Of a stretch of 64,000 nt of DNA, positions 8,205-17,476 are shown one piece after another. The DNA is taken from assembly GCF_030247605.1 (NCBI RefSeq), contig NZ_JAOTSB010000015.1, positions 16,969-80,968 of the forward strand. Direction: 5' to 3'. Each line of letters opens with the position of its first letter. Position 1 is the first letter of the stretch. Source of the stretch: Acidaminobacter sp. (GTDB taxonomy: Bacteria > Bacillota > Clostridia > Peptostreptococcales > Acidaminobacteraceae). The position numbers were made by a program, and so were the translations under genes. The notes below the pieces were generated by a model that saw only the letters and a program-made list of their open reading frames with translations, was not told where the DNA came from and searched no databases.

Positions 8205-8693
8205 TTACCATGTTCGGTGATCATTGATTGTTCCTTTGATTCCATCAACTTTTAGAAGCTTTCCTACTTCTTCAAACAGATTTAGCAGCTTTTCTCTTCG
8301 GTAAGGATCAATTAACTCATCACGGCAACTAGCATTCAAATGATTCAGCTGTTTTACAACCTGTTGAACTTCAACTTCAAGTTCAAGTTGCCTATAGCCA
8401 AGGCCCTTACTTTGATTAATGAAACTGCTCAAGATCTGATCGAATCTTTCAATGTCATCAATTGAATAACAATAATAGGCTTCGAAAGGATTATCATAGA
8501 TTTCTCCATCCATGCATCTTCTGATCTGGCCAATAAGCCTTTGCCGTTCTTCAGTCTCTGCTTTTATATATTGCTCCATTAGGCATAGCAGATCGTTTAC
8601 TTGATCTGGTGTATAGGTAATGCAAGCTTTCATGTCAGCAATGATATCGTCCTTCTTCTTTCTAAGTTCCACTAGATTTCTCTGGGTATTCAT
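8205..8693 (-). CDS. Coiled-coil conjugation-operon protein, unknown function
   Basis: A 162-residue soluble, mainly helical protein with heptad-like stretches ('YRQLELEVEVQQVVKQLNHLN') and no signal peptide or membrane segment. Its ATG at 8693 overlaps the VirB4 stop codon (TAATG), so it should be translationally coupled to the VirB4 ATPase. I do not recognise a family. The coupling suggests a cytoplasmic partner of the secretion ATPase. Confidence 0.6.
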   Translation of the reverse strand: MNTQRNLVELRKKKDDIIADMKACITYTPDQVNDLLCLMEQYIKAETEERQRLIGQIRRCMDGEIYDNPFEAYYCYSIDDIERFDQILSSFINQSKGLGYRQLELEVEVQQVVKQLNHLNASCRDELIDPYRREKLLNLFEEVGKLLKVDGIKGTINDHRTW

Positions 8694-10522
8694 TATCTTC
8701 CACCTGCCTTTCCAAACAGTTTTTCTTTATATGCCGGGGCATGTACGGCAAGGTTATATCGTTCGTTCCCACACTTATATAAGCAGACACCACGTTGAGG
8801 GAACTTAATGAGGTTGTACTCTGATTCTTCTAACTGCAAGGTGTCCATGTAAAACTGCTTGTCGATATTGCCAGCATTAAATAAAAACGCATGCGTTGGG
8901 ATGGAAAACAGCGGTTTTGTCAGTTCTCTAATCCCTTCGATATTGAAATCTTCAAGGTTTTGAGAACTTAGAATAACCGATGATTCTTTCTTACGCACAC
9001 GTTTCATAAAGTTTCTTATATATTCAATTGCAGTGAGATTGGTCAGGAACAGATAGAGTTCATCTATCCCGGCAGCTGTATTGCCTTCCGTCAAAAGTTT
9101 GTCGCTCATGAAGGACAGTATGTTGAAAAGCAAAGCATTTTTCACATTTTTACTTGCTTGAAGTAGACCTTTCACACCAAACACTATGAAGCGATTCGAT
9201 GAGATGTTGGTGTGTCCATTAAAGAATTTGCTTTCAGCCCCCTGACACATGGAGTGGAGCCCAAGGAGTATTTCTTGAAGCAGTTCTGTCGTGTACAGTT
9301 GAAATTTGCCTTTATCATAGTTTTGATATTCTTCTTCAATCAACTGATAAAGATCTGATAGGATTGGATAGTCATTGGAGCTTAAGCTTTTAAAATTGGT
9401 ATTGTCACTGATGTTCCACTTGCTATATAGCTTGCCAAGCATAATTTCAATGACATCAATATGCTTATCATCAAAATCCTTATAGCATCTAAAGAAGTCT
9501 TTTAAGAATGAAATATGCTGACTGAGTTTTGTTGCCTGTCTAAAAGAAATGGGTGCATCCTTATCTTGTGGCGATCCACCCTCATCCCATGTTTTGGGTT
9601 CAAGCGGATTGATCATGTACTCACCAGACATCAAATCTACAAAGCATCCACCGATGTTATCAGCGAGCTCCACATACTCATGCTCAGGATCAAGGCAGAT
9701 GACATTCTTGCCTGATTCCAAAATGTTGCACAAAATGAGTTTCAAGAGATAGCTCTTGCCCTGCCCGGAGTTCCCCAAGATGAGGATACACGGATTGGTT
9801 TTGTCATCATCTCTCTTGTCAAAATCTACAATGACATTGGATCCATATTTGTCTCTGCCTAAATAAAAGCCATTACTATCGGTCTTCCCCGAATAGTTGA
9901 AGGGATATAAATTGGCGACTGATGATGCCGGAAGCACCCTTTCATACTGACAGCCGAACACATTTCTACCCGTTGGCCCAACACACATCAAACCCTGCTG
10001 CTGTCTAAGCATCAACCGATCCACATTCAATTTGCTCCTTACGAGCTCAGTCAGAACATCCGTCTGCAAGAGCTTTAAGCCATCCATATCACTAGCAGTA
10101 AGTTCAATATAAACAGCACAGTGAATCAGTGGTTCTCTATTTCGATGCATGGTAGATACCAAGGTAACCACATCTTGAAGGTTGCTTACGGCTGTGACGG
10201 TTTGCTGAAGATCATTCGTGCTTGTGGAATGCATTCGGTTCTTGTTGGCTGCATTATGAATGATTTTCTTTTCCTCTGTTGTTGTCACCTGTCTTGTATA
10301 GATACGTAATGTAACGCCATCTTTCTCTCCCAAGTGTCTAAGAATTGCTTGCTCATTGGTGCTTGTCGGATACTCTCGAAGTGCCCAAACACAGCGGAAT
10401 GTGTTGCCGCAGATGAAATGGTCCACGTTGAATTTGATGACTGATGGAGCAATCATGTCGACAAAGGCTTTTATTTTTTCACTATCATAACTGGACAACT
10501 TCTCACTTCTTTTTTTACTCAC
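8693..10522 (-). CDS. VirB4/TraE-type conjugation ATPase
   Basis: A 609-residue ATPase that energises the type IV secretion channel at the inner face of the membrane. Walker A is 'GNSGQGKS' at residues 250-257, and a Walker B-like 'GIDELYLFL' lies near residue 485, followed by 'SSVILSSQNLEDF', the typical sensor region. The N-terminal 220 residues match the VirB4 N-domain. It is shorter than many VirB4 proteins (about 650-850). The GTG start at 10522 overlaps the previous gene by 8 bases. Confidence 0.9.
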   Translation of the reverse strand: MSKKRSEKLSSYDSEKIKAFVDMIAPSVIKFNVDHFICGNTFRCVWALREYPTSTNEQAILRHLGEKDGVTLRIYTRQVTTTEEKKIIHNAANKNRMHSTSTNDLQQTVTAVSNLQDVVTLVSTMHRNREPLIHCAVYIELTASDMDGLKLLQTDVLTELVRSKLNVDRLMLRQQQGLMCVGPTGRNVFGCQYERVLPASSVANLYPFNYSGKTDSNGFYLGRDKYGSNVIVDFDKRDDDKTNPCILILGNSGQGKSYLLKLILCNILESGKNVICLDPEHEYVELADNIGGCFVDLMSGEYMINPLEPKTWDEGGSPQDKDAPISFRQATKLSQHISFLKDFFRCYKDFDDKHIDVIEIMLGKLYSKWNISDNTNFKSLSSNDYPILSDLYQLIEEEYQNYDKGKFQLYTTELLQEILLGLHSMCQGAESKFFNGHTNISSNRFIVFGVKGLLQASKNVKNALLFNILSFMSDKLLTEGNTAAGIDELYLFLTNLTAIEYIRNFMKRVRKKESSVILSSQNLEDFNIEGIRELTKPLFSIPTHAFLFNAGNIDKQFYMDTLQLEESEYNLIKFPQRGVCLYKCGNERYNLAVHAPAYKEKLFGKAGGR

Positions 10523-11120
10523 CGATAATCACCCACCTTTCGCCATCATAATCCTCAAACTTCTCAGTCGTTACATTCTGCTCGTAGTAGACTCCGAGTA
10601 ATCGCTTTATGTCAGCATTGTCTGCTCGTCTTGCAGTAAAGCCTTGATCCTTAAGGCTTTTTTCAATTCTTGATAGATATGGAAACACATCTGAAGTATT
10701 ATCTTTCTGACCTTTCTCATCGCCTCTGTTTAATCTAATAATAATTAGAAACTCCCTAGCAGTAGCCATTTGAACCTGCATTCGGTCGAGATTCGTACTG
10801 TCCATTTGAAGTAGTTTTCTAATCACTGGATTTGATTCTTCTTCCATTCTTTTTTTCAGGTATTGCTTGTTTTCATCAAAGTTCTCTTTCGAGTTTAGAC
10901 AAAGCATTTCAATCTCAGCAATTCCTTTAAGCACAGTCATGAGGGCATAGATCCTTGCACTGACTGTTGATTCAGATAAAACAGAAATGTTTGTTGGATG
11001 AATGATGAAATAGACTAGTTCCCCATATGCCGTTTTAATGCTATAGTCCGTGATTTCATTAATCCCTATGAGCTCCCTAGTAGACTGCTTTTGTTTTTCT
11101 TTCTGACGATTATTTTTCAA
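10515..11120 (-). CDS. Conjugation protein of unknown function between VirB3-like and VirB4
   Basis: A 201-residue soluble protein with a central helical region ('SESTVSARIYALMTVLKGIAEIEML'). The phrase 'YGELVYFIIHPTNISVLSES' resembles a segment found in N-domains of some VirB4/TraE proteins, so it may work as a detached VirB4 partner. The TTG at 11120 is favoured over the ATG at 11135: GGAGG lies 8 bases before the TTG and inside the first codons of the longer frame. The TTG falls 2 bases after the VirB3-like stop. Confidence 0.55.
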   Translation of the reverse strand: MKNNRQKEKQKQSTRELIGINEITDYSIKTAYGELVYFIIHPTNISVLSESTVSARIYALMTVLKGIAEIEMLCLNSKENFDENKQYLKKRMEEESNPVIRKLLQMDSTNLDRMQVQMATAREFLIIIRLNRGDEKGQKDNTSDVFPYLSRIEKSLKDQGFTARRADNADIKRLLGVYYEQNVTTEKFEDYDGERWVIIGE

Positions 11121-11122
11121 AT

Positions 11123-11380
11123 CTACAACCTCCATTCATACATTTGCTGCTTTAAAATAAAAAAGGCACAAGCATAACAGATAAAATCCAAAATACTCGT
11201 GTCCTCAAATCGGATTGCTAAAAAGGCATAAACTGCTGTTAACACTATAGGAAGCAGGATTCCAGTCTGTGAAAGCGCAAATACAGATATCAGAAGTCCC
11301 ACTCCAATAATGCCTATATCTTTTAGTTCCCAAAGCCAAAGTGTGGCTTTAGCTTTCAGGTTGTCAGGGTACATGTACAT
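11123..11380 (-). CDS. VirB3/PrgI-like small membrane protein
   Basis: An 85-residue protein with two closely spaced membrane segments (about residues 20-52, 'DIGIIGVGLLISVFALSQTGILLPIVLTAVYAFLAI' in outline, and about 60-75). Size, membrane pattern and position just upstream of the VirB4 operon partner match VirB3-type subunits that sit beside VirB4. Sequence identity alone would not prove this. Confidence 0.65.
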   Translation of the reverse strand: MYMYPDNLKAKATLWLWELKDIGIIGVGLLISVFALSQTGILLPIVLTAVYAFLAIRFEDTSILDFICYACAFFILKQQMYEWRL

Positions 11381-11399
11381 CTATCACTCCTCCTCTTTT

Positions 11400-12302
11400 T
11401 TATTTTGGTATAGCCTGTGCTATCGTTCTAGTTGTATTAACGGCTGCTTGAGCGGTGTAAACCGCACTCATCACATTGGCTTTTGTTGATGTATCTAGAC
11501 CAAAGGCACCCGCGATTCTTGGTACTTCTCCAGCTGATAACATGAGTCCAAGACCGAGGAGCGCGTTATCTTTTACCACCATTAGCCCTGCAGTCAGTAT
11601 TGTTGCCTGCAAAAAAGTCGTGAGGCACAGACCAATGATTTGCTTTATCCACTGAATAAATCCATCTATATATCCTCTTGGCACCGAGAACATATAAAGA
11701 CTTCCTACAGCTATCTGTATGAGCAGGATTCCACCTCTTTTAAGGTTTGCAAAGAACACTTTCACGACTGCATATCCCATGAGGATAATAATAAAAAGAG
11801 CCATAATAGGACTCGTTATCGTAGAAAGTCCACCGAAAACACCTGAACTGCCTACGCTTGAAACATCACTGATGTTTCCCAGTTCCCCAATAATTGCATT
11901 TGCAAGATCTCCAACGCCGCTATTGTGACCCGTAATGCCTGCAGTTAAACTGCTTTGTAGCGTTACTGATAGCTTGTAGAGTTCAATCGGTACAGTTGTG
12001 AAAAGACTCACTGCCATAAATCCTTTGATGGCATTAAGCGCAGCATCTTTGACACTTCCTCTTCCTGATTGATACTCAATTCCTGTTTCAAAGCAAGACA
12101 CAACTAACCCCACCACATACAGTATCCAAGCAAGATAAGTAAAAAAAAGCACAATGCTTTGCACCCATGTCATATCAAAAAGCTCAACACCCATGTTGCC
12201 CATCTGGGCAAAGAAATCTCCCAGAAAACCAACGAGGTGACCATAGAACCAGTCAATAATCTGATCCATGACATCACCCATTACAAAATCCCAAATAAAC
12301 AT
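11400..12302 (-). CDS. VirB6/TrbL-like polytopic membrane protein
   Basis: A 300-residue protein with about six membrane segments, including 'SIVLFFTYLAWILYVVGLVV', 'ITSPIMALFIIILMGYAVV' and 'LCLTTFLQATILTAGLMVV'. The order (loop-rich N-terminus, conserved 'SGRGSVKDAALNAIKGF' cytoplasmic segment, Gly/Ala-rich C-terminus) fits TrbL/VirB6-type channel proteins. The ATG at 12302 has GGAGG 10 bases upstream. A terminator-like hairpin precedes it at 12335-12363. Confidence 0.8.
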   Translation of the reverse strand: MFIWDFVMGDVMDQIIDWFYGHLVGFLGDFFAQMGNMGVELFDMTWVQSIVLFFTYLAWILYVVGLVVSCFETGIEYQSGRGSVKDAALNAIKGFMAVSLFTTVPIELYKLSVTLQSSLTAGITGHNSGVGDLANAIIGELGNISDVSSVGSSGVFGGLSTITSPIMALFIIILMGYAVVKVFFANLKRGGILLIQIAVGSLYMFSVPRGYIDGFIQWIKQIIGLCLTTFLQATILTAGLMVVKDNALLGLGLMLSAGEVPRIAGAFGLDTSTKANVMSAVYTAQAAVNTTRTIAQAIPK

Positions 12303-12334
12303 TTGACAGCAACCTCCTTTCCATCAAAGTGAAA

Positions 12335-12363
12335 AGGCATGCCGTTTTTATCACGACATGCCT
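12335..12363 (-). terminator. Hairpin between a hypothetical gene and the VirB6-like gene
   Basis: AGGCATG (12335-12341) pairs with CATGCCT (12357-12363), followed on the minus strand by TTTTC. It probably reduces read-through into the VirB6-VirB4 genes. Confidence 0.5.
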
Positions 12364-12370
12364 CTCTTTA

Positions 12371-12808
12371 TTACATTTGTTGATTTAGAGAATAACTGTT
12401 TTTTATCTCCTGTGTCTGCTCTTTGAATAGCTCAGCATAGTCACTCACTGATTCAGCCATTACTTTGTAATCAGAATTTGTTGGCTCGTAGGCATACCAC
12501 TCCACTTTTTCGTTATAAATCCAGACGTATGGCTCTATTCCATCTCTAAAGTTAGGATTGTTGAGTTTTTTCTTTCCCCAAACATCTGAAAACTTCAAAG
12601 TGAGTGTGTCAATGACGCCATCATTTTTATCAATGACTGTCGCCTTGATTCCCTCATATTTCTGATAGGTACCTAGAGTAACAAATTCAAGTTTCATTCT
12701 AGTTTTCTCACCCAAAGTACCATAGCAGGCTTTTCCTATGAATTTGACATCATCGAATGCGTGATCCTTTGCGAAAAATCTTTTTAGTTCCTGTTCAAAA
12801 AAGTTCAT
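12371..12808 (-). CDS. Conserved hypothetical protein of the conjugation operon
   Basis: A 145-residue soluble protein. It begins 'MNFFEQELKRFFAK' and has alternating beta-strand-like stretches ('RMKLEFVTLGTYQKYEGIKATVID', 'DTLTLKFSDVWGKK'). No membrane segment or catalytic motif is apparent and the family is not recognised. The ATG at 12808 is chosen because GGAGG lies 8 bases upstream. It lies between the VirB2-like and VirB6-like genes. Confidence 0.55.
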   Translation of the reverse strand: MNFFEQELKRFFAKDHAFDDVKFIGKACYGTLGEKTRMKLEFVTLGTYQKYEGIKATVIDKNDGVIDTLTLKFSDVWGKKKLNNPNFRDGIEPYVWIYNEKVEWYAYEPTNSDYKVMAESVSDYAELFKEQTQEIKNSYSLNQQM

Positions 12809-12820
12809 AGACAAGGCCTC

Positions 12821-13162
12821 CTATATCCCAAGTATTTTCCAAATATATGTTGGGGCAGTTAATGTGAAAACAAGACACGCAAATAAAATGGCCGGCGCTG
12901 CCCATTCAAATTGTCCGTGTTTCCGATAGTCAAAGTATGCCATCCCAAGTTTAGCAAAGAAAAAAACCGCTAGAATAAGGTCGATTGCCGGAAAGACTAC
13001 CTTGTTCACAACGGTTTTGATTTGCCCAGAGGCATCAGTCCAAGTGCTCTCAATTGCTCCTGCAACATCTCCAGTACCACCTGCAAAGGCTGTGGTACTA
13101 AACATTAATGTCAGCAGTAATACCATGCAGATAATCACTGCTATTTTTTTATATTTTTTCAT
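12821..13162 (-). CDS. VirB2/TrbC-like (DUF3852-type) membrane protein
   Basis: A 113-residue protein with a signal peptide ('MKKYKKIAVIICMVLLLTLMFSTTAFAGG', cleavage likely after AFA) and two more hydrophobic segments at about 57-75 and 88-108. This is the layout of VirB2/TrbC prepilins and matches what I recall of the DUF3852 family in clostridial conjugative elements. It would be the type IV secretion pilin or a channel subunit, distinct from the Tad pilins encoded upstream. Confidence 0.65.
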   Translation of the reverse strand: MKKYKKIAVIICMVLLLTLMFSTTAFAGGTGDVAGAIESTWTDASGQIKTVVNKVVFPAIDLILAVFFFAKLGMAYFDYRKHGQFEWAAPAILFACLVFTLTAPTYIWKILGI

Positions 13163-13190
13163 TTAGATTTTCCACCTCTCTTGTTTTTAA

Positions 13191-14933
13191 CTAAGGTTTT
13201 AGCGGTGCAATGTGCCAGTCATTCCAAAGGTTGCCCCTGATTGTTAACGAGTCCATTAGGTTCATGGATAACATCCCAACAGGAGTCCATGCATCGATGA
13301 CCCAAGTATTCACTGTGTAGTTTCCATCAGGCATCCATATAGGTGTGAAGTGTGTTCGGTTATTGTAAGTGCTATATGGATTCCTCTTATACTCAAATCT
13401 TGCCGTTGATCCACTTTGAATTTTTTCAAGTAGCCTCCAGTAAGTTTTGTACTGAAACTCTGGAAAATAAGCCACTGCATTCTGAGGATGTGTGATTGCG
13501 GTGCTTTGGTTACTGATGATTGATGCAGTTACAGATTCATTGATTCCGTATCCACTTTTCATTGTTCTGCCATTTGCGGTTGGGTTTTTACTGTCGCATT
13601 TGATACTCATGTTCGATGAAAAAGTAGCATAATATTGATCAAGGTTAAATTCCCACCATCCTCGATCAACCCAATTGGATACCCAATAACTACTCGAGTG
13701 CGAGTGTCCCTCGCTATCCGTCCATGAGTCTCTCTCCCAATGACCTTCATCGACCCAGTATGCAAACCACCAAGGGCGCCAAATACTCCAATCTGCCCTT
13801 GTCATTTCTTGTCTTGCAGGTACTGATGAAAATGTGAACTCATCGTTCCTATCATCTGCTACAGGATTTGGTGGCGGATTCTTATCAAGGTCAATGATTT
13901 TAACATGAATCGTTGATTTCGAAGTATTTCCGGGACCACTTACAGTTACTTGTATGGTCATGTTATTTGGTTCTAAAGGCGTCCTCCATTTGACCCATGC
14001 CAATTGTGAATCACCACTCGGATAAAATACATTTCCAACGTTATAGGTAGTTCCTTCAATGCTAAAACTGACCCGCGTTGGGTGATCTGGATCCGATTGA
14101 CCACCACTAACTGTAACCGCTGTGATGACATCAGTGTTGACTCGGTATTCATAATCATTAGCACTTACTACTGGTGCTTCGGTTGGCTCATCCTTATACC
14201 TGACTAAACCAAGTCCTAATGAGGATTTAATATTTGCATTTGTAGCTGGTGTTGTCGTGCTACCACTCCACGCAGGATATCCTAAATCCGCAACTTCTAA
14301 GAACATGGCTAGTGGCAAGTTTTTATGAGTCAACGAGACCATACGTTTTCTTAGTAAACCGTTTACTTTCTCATCATACATGGCGGCTTCAGTCGCAGTA
14401 GTTGCAATCATAACCCCTTCAAATTTGTAATATGCCATCGGTTCAAGGAGTAATTTATAATCGCCACTGACTAAAACGTCATAGTTCATACCTGTCTGAT
14501 TGGTAATCAACTTGACTAGATACTCCGAACAGAAGTATTTTTTAATAGCTGTTATATTATTTTTTCCGCTCGTACTGATAATCTTAGGCATGCTCAGAGA
14601 TGGTTTCACACTAGTATATCCACCTTTTACTGGCGACAGTGCTCTACCGCTACTGTATTGGACTTTACTCACTTTACCAAAGTGATAAATGGACGCACTG
14701 GGTTGCTTGTTTGTAATATCAATCGGTGTAGTTACAACTGCGTGATCACTGCTACGAACAACAGTAACCCTAACGCCTTCATTCCCGGGATTCCATACGT
14801 TGGTACTTGTTCCCGAACCCATGTCTCCACCACCTGTATCGATGTTTCCGTCCCCATCAGCAAATGCATTCACTGGTACCAATAGACTGAATATCATCAG
14901 AATCATCAAAACGCTTGTAGCTATTTTTTTCAT
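13191..14933 (-). CDS. Large secreted protein with a Trp-rich C-terminal region
   Basis: A 580-residue exported protein. The signal peptide ends near 'VPVNAFADG', followed by a Gly/Asp-rich linker. A beta-rich region with an Ig-like segment lies around residues 280-370 ('YEYRVNTDVITAVTVSGG..STIHVKIIDLDKNPP'). A segment near 400-450 is very rich in Trp, His and Ser. Start at 14933 chosen for the GGAG site; the longer frame lacks one. It lies between the Tad and type IV secretion modules and may be a surface adhesin or pilus-associated protein. Family not recognised. Confidence 0.6.
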   Translation of the reverse strand: MKKIATSVLMILMIFSLLVPVNAFADGDGNIDTGGGDMGSGTSTNVWNPGNEGVRVTVVRSSDHAVVTTPIDITNKQPSASIYHFGKVSKVQYSSGRALSPVKGGYTSVKPSLSMPKIISTSGKNNITAIKKYFCSEYLVKLITNQTGMNYDVLVSGDYKLLLEPMAYYKFEGVMIATTATEAAMYDEKVNGLLRKRMVSLTHKNLPLAMFLEVADLGYPAWSGSTTTPATNANIKSSLGLGLVRYKDEPTEAPVVSANDYEYRVNTDVITAVTVSGGQSDPDHPTRVSFSIEGTTYNVGNVFYPSGDSQLAWVKWRTPLEPNNMTIQVTVSGPGNTSKSTIHVKIIDLDKNPPPNPVADDRNDEFTFSSVPARQEMTRADWSIWRPWWFAYWVDEGHWERDSWTDSEGHSHSSSYWVSNWVDRGWWEFNLDQYYATFSSNMSIKCDSKNPTANGRTMKSGYGINESVTASIISNQSTAITHPQNAVAYFPEFQYKTYWRLLEKIQSGSTARFEYKRNPYSTYNNRTHFTPIWMPDGNYTVNTWVIDAWTPVGMLSMNLMDSLTIRGNLWNDWHIAPLKP

Positions 14934-14959
14934 TTGTGCTCCTTTCTGCAAAAGAAAAA

Positions 14960-14978
14960 GCACCGCTATATGCAGTGC
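14960..14978 (-). terminator. Attenuator-like hairpin before the secreted protein gene
   Basis: GCACCG (14960-14965) pairs with CAGTGC (14973-14978), followed on the minus strand by TTTTTC. It may separate the Tad transcript from the type IV secretion transcript. Confidence 0.5.
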
Positions 14979-14996
14979 CCTCATTTGCTACTATTC

Positions 14997-15554
14997 TTAA
15001 TCCATCGATCCAACTTCTTTGTTGATATCTCCATCGCTTTCTCCGTTAATCACTTGATTCGCTCCACCATCTGGCACACTATCAAATCCAGGTAATCCAC
15101 CAGAAGGTTTCTGTTCCGTAGTCGTTACCGGTTTATTTGGCTTTGGTGTTGTAGTCGTTGTAGGATTCTTATCTTCTGATTTTGGTGGATCTACTTTTTC
15201 GCCGTCAGGCTTTTGTGTCGGATCAGTCAGTTGTTCTTCAGTATAAGTTGGTTTATCGGGAACATCACCTTGAATTTTTTGGTCTGTTCCTGTATCGTCT
15301 GCACCACTATCCACTTGAGTTTCTTTTGGCACTTCGATTGGCTCGACCTTGACCTCGTCATTTTTATTTGTTTCTACACCATTTGGATTTTCTACGACAA
15401 CTTCACTGATTTCAGTGTTTTGTGCTTTATTGACCTCCTCGGCCACTGGTGCTTCCGTAAATCTAGCCCCGATCATCACAATAAGTGCCACGCTGATCAC
15501 AAGACCGCAAGCCAGTACTACTCTTTTCTTCGTTTTATCATTCATATTTTTCAT
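14997..15554 (-). CDS. DUF6550-like membrane-anchored protein
   Basis: A 185-residue protein with one N-terminal membrane anchor (about residues 11-30, 'VVLACGLVISVALIVMIGA') and a long disordered extracytoplasmic tail rich in Thr, Pro, Glu and Asp ('PTTTTTPKPNKPVTTT'). The layout matches what I recall of DUF6550 proteins in clostridial elements. The ATG at 15554 has GGAGG 8 bases upstream. It probably decorates or spans the wall near the Tad pilus; function unknown. Confidence 0.55.
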   Translation of the reverse strand: MKNMNDKTKKRVVLACGLVISVALIVMIGARFTEAPVAEEVNKAQNTEISEVVVENPNGVETNKNDEVKVEPIEVPKETQVDSGADDTGTDQKIQGDVPDKPTYTEEQLTDPTQKPDGEKVDPPKSEDKNPTTTTTPKPNKPVTTTEQKPSGGLPGFDSVPDGGANQVINGESDGDINKEVGSMD

Positions 15555-15654
15555 GAGAAATGCCTCCTTAATTTTTAAAGTATTGTCCCTCTTAAACCTC
15601 ACCCTAGCACAAGCTTTTTGAACAGTCTACTATAATTTGACAAGTTCTTAGAGT

Positions 15655-16191
15655 CTAAAATTTTGGGGTATAACCAGCGCTGTTTTTGACCTTAATTATC
15701 ATGGGTGGCAGAAGTTTTCCACCAAATGATACAGGTACTTCAAGCATGATGGAACTATCCACATTAAACCTTTGCTGATGGATATCTCCGCTAGCCAGTG
15801 GCGCATTTTGAATATCAACGTTCAAATCCCATATTTTGAACTCTGTTTTACCTTCGTTGGTTATTTTTATATGGTCATAGCCAAGTTGATTCAAACCGAG
15901 AATGCCATCTAATCGATCATAAATATCCCCATAATCGAAGGACTCTTCAAAATCCGAATCAATAGGTTGATACCCACCTGAGTACCCTTCACGAACACCA
16001 TGATATACATCGTCATAATTGTCACTGACTGTTGAAATAACAGCTGACTGAAGTGCATCACGGACACCTTGTGCAACAATCATGAGCCTGAAATATTCAG
16101 AGATTCCAGTGAAAATCATAACCAAGCACAGCGTGATGGCAACTGCCAGTGGAAAACCACTGCCCCTGTTGTTTGACAGTACTCTTTTCAC
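15655..16191 (-). CDS. TadE/F-like pseudopilin
   Basis: A 178-residue protein with a short basic leader, 'NNRGSGF' and one hydrophobic helix at about 14-35. This is the class III signal layout seen in TadE/TadF pseudopilins. Unlike its neighbour it lacks an acidic residue at +5 after the Gly. The rest is an extracytoplasmic beta-rich domain. A GTG at 16191 overlaps the upstream stop in a GTGA arrangement; a TTG at 16197 is also possible. Confidence 0.6.
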   Translation of the reverse strand: MKRVLSNNRGSGFPLAVAITLCLVMIFTGISEYFRLMIVAQGVRDALQSAVISTVSDNYDDVYHGVREGYSGGYQPIDSDFEESFDYGDIYDRLDGILGLNQLGYDHIKITNEGKTEFKIWDLNVDIQNAPLASGDIHQQRFNVDSSIMLEVPVSFGGKLLPPMIIKVKNSAGYTPKF

Positions 16192-16583
16192 TTCCAATAA
16201 ACTTCCCCCTTTCCTGCAGCATCAGCTCTGAGGGTAATCGGGAAAGATCCAAAACCGTCGAACAGTCCTATGTTAATCGGATAAGTCACAGTCACTGTTA
16301 TTTCCTCGTTGAGCTGAATCTGACCTGATTTTGACCATACAATCGTTGGGATAATTCCAGTTTTTTCTCTTAAAATCAGTTCTCTTTGGGTAGTTTCTGT
16401 TCCCACTCTTCCAGCAATTTCTGCTTCTCTCATTAGCTCTACGGCAAAGGTGTCCACCTGCTGTTTGATGATGTAGGCAGGAAATACCTTAACCGCTAGC
16501 GCAATCACGAGCATTGCACAAAGGACAAGTACTACCACATCAATGTATCCTTCACCACGGTTGCTTTTTAATAAATGCTTCAC
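16188..16583 (-). CDS. DUF4320 TadE-like pseudopilin
   Basis: A 131-residue protein of the DUF4320 type. The leader 'KHLLKSNRGEGYID' is followed by a membrane helix. Cleavage after the Gly of 'NRG' would leave Asp at +5, the position that is acidic in type IV pilins. The same 'NRGEGYID' motif occurs in the two Flp-like prepilins of this element, so all are likely TadV substrates. The start is GTG with GGAGG 6 bases upstream. Confidence 0.75.
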   Translation of the reverse strand: MKHLLKSNRGEGYIDVVVLVLCAMLVIALAVKVFPAYIIKQQVDTFAVELMREAEIAGRVGTETTQRELILREKTGIIPTIVWSKSGQIQLNEEITVTVTYPINIGLFDGFGSFPITLRADAAGKGEVYWK

Positions 16584-16597
16584 ACGATACCTCCTCC

Positions 16598-17470
16598 CTA
16601 GAACATTCCACCAAGGGAACGTAGAATTTCATACACAATAATTGCCATGTAGGTCATGAGAAAACACATGAGCATGATGAAGCTGAACACTCGAATTTTA
16701 GGTGGTATTTTCATCGCCTGTGCCTTCAGTCTTTGAAGTTCCAGTTGTTTCATATCATGAGCAAGCATTTGAAAATATACGCCACCTTCGTCACCTCTAA
16801 GAACACCAATTAATCCTCTTGTGATATCTGATAGCATAGGTGAATTGATTCTTGCCTCAAATCTTGTCAAAGCAGCTTCATAACTGCTGGACCGCATATC
16901 CGCCGTTAAAACGTCCAGTTCATTTCCAAACTCCTCCCCAGCATTTTTCTTAAAGTTCTCAAGTATTCCAAGGACATCCCTGCTCGCTTTTAATTCTTGT
17001 GTAATCGTAGCCACAAATCTTGGCAGTTCGGATTCAATTTTTTCTCTTTTGGCAGACAGTTTTTCATCTGCCTTTTTAATTTCTTTAAAGTAGATCATCA
17101 CAGCAAGGAACATCAAAACAGGAGCAAGTAACGGCAAAACCAGAAGGCATGGAATAACATTAATCGCCACAAGTAAAGCCTTAACAAGTGCGAACGCCAT
17201 GAATTCTTCTGGGCTTTGGCTCATTCCTGCGGCTTTCAAAGTATTTTTCATCCTGCTTTTTTTGTATTCATCCATAGGAAGATGTTTGGCAATCTTCACC
17301 GACAAACTGCCAATCAAAACATCCAGATTTTTCGCCTTACCCTTATTCTGACTCACTGCAGAGATCATGGCTTTCCCCGTTGCAAGCCTTGGAAGCTTGA
17401 ATACCTCAGCTAGTATGAAGAATAGACCCACGGCAAACAGAAGTCCAAATAACACAATCAATATCATCAT
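16598..17470 (-). CDS. tadC: Tad pilus inner-membrane platform protein TadC-like
   Basis: A 290-residue polytopic protein of the type II secretion F family. A cytoplasmic domain at about 140-250 ('LPRFVATITQELKASRDVLGILENF..GGVYFQMLAHDMKQLE') lies between N- and C-terminal membrane segments. With its partner TadB it forms the platform that couples the TadA ATPase to pilin assembly. It follows the tadB-like gene by 6 bases, in the canonical A-B-C order. Confidence 0.85.
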   Translation of the reverse strand: MMILIVLFGLLFAVGLFFILAEVFKLPRLATGKAMISAVSQNKGKAKNLDVLIGSLSVKIAKHLPMDEYKKSRMKNTLKAAGMSQSPEEFMAFALVKALLVAINVIPCLLVLPLLAPVLMFLAVMIYFKEIKKADEKLSAKREKIESELPRFVATITQELKASRDVLGILENFKKNAGEEFGNELDVLTADMRSSSYEAALTRFEARINSPMLSDITRGLIGVLRGDEGGVYFQMLAHDMKQLELQRLKAQAMKIPPKIRVFSFIMLMCFLMTYMAIIVYEILRSLGGMF

Positions 17471-17476
17471 TTCTGC

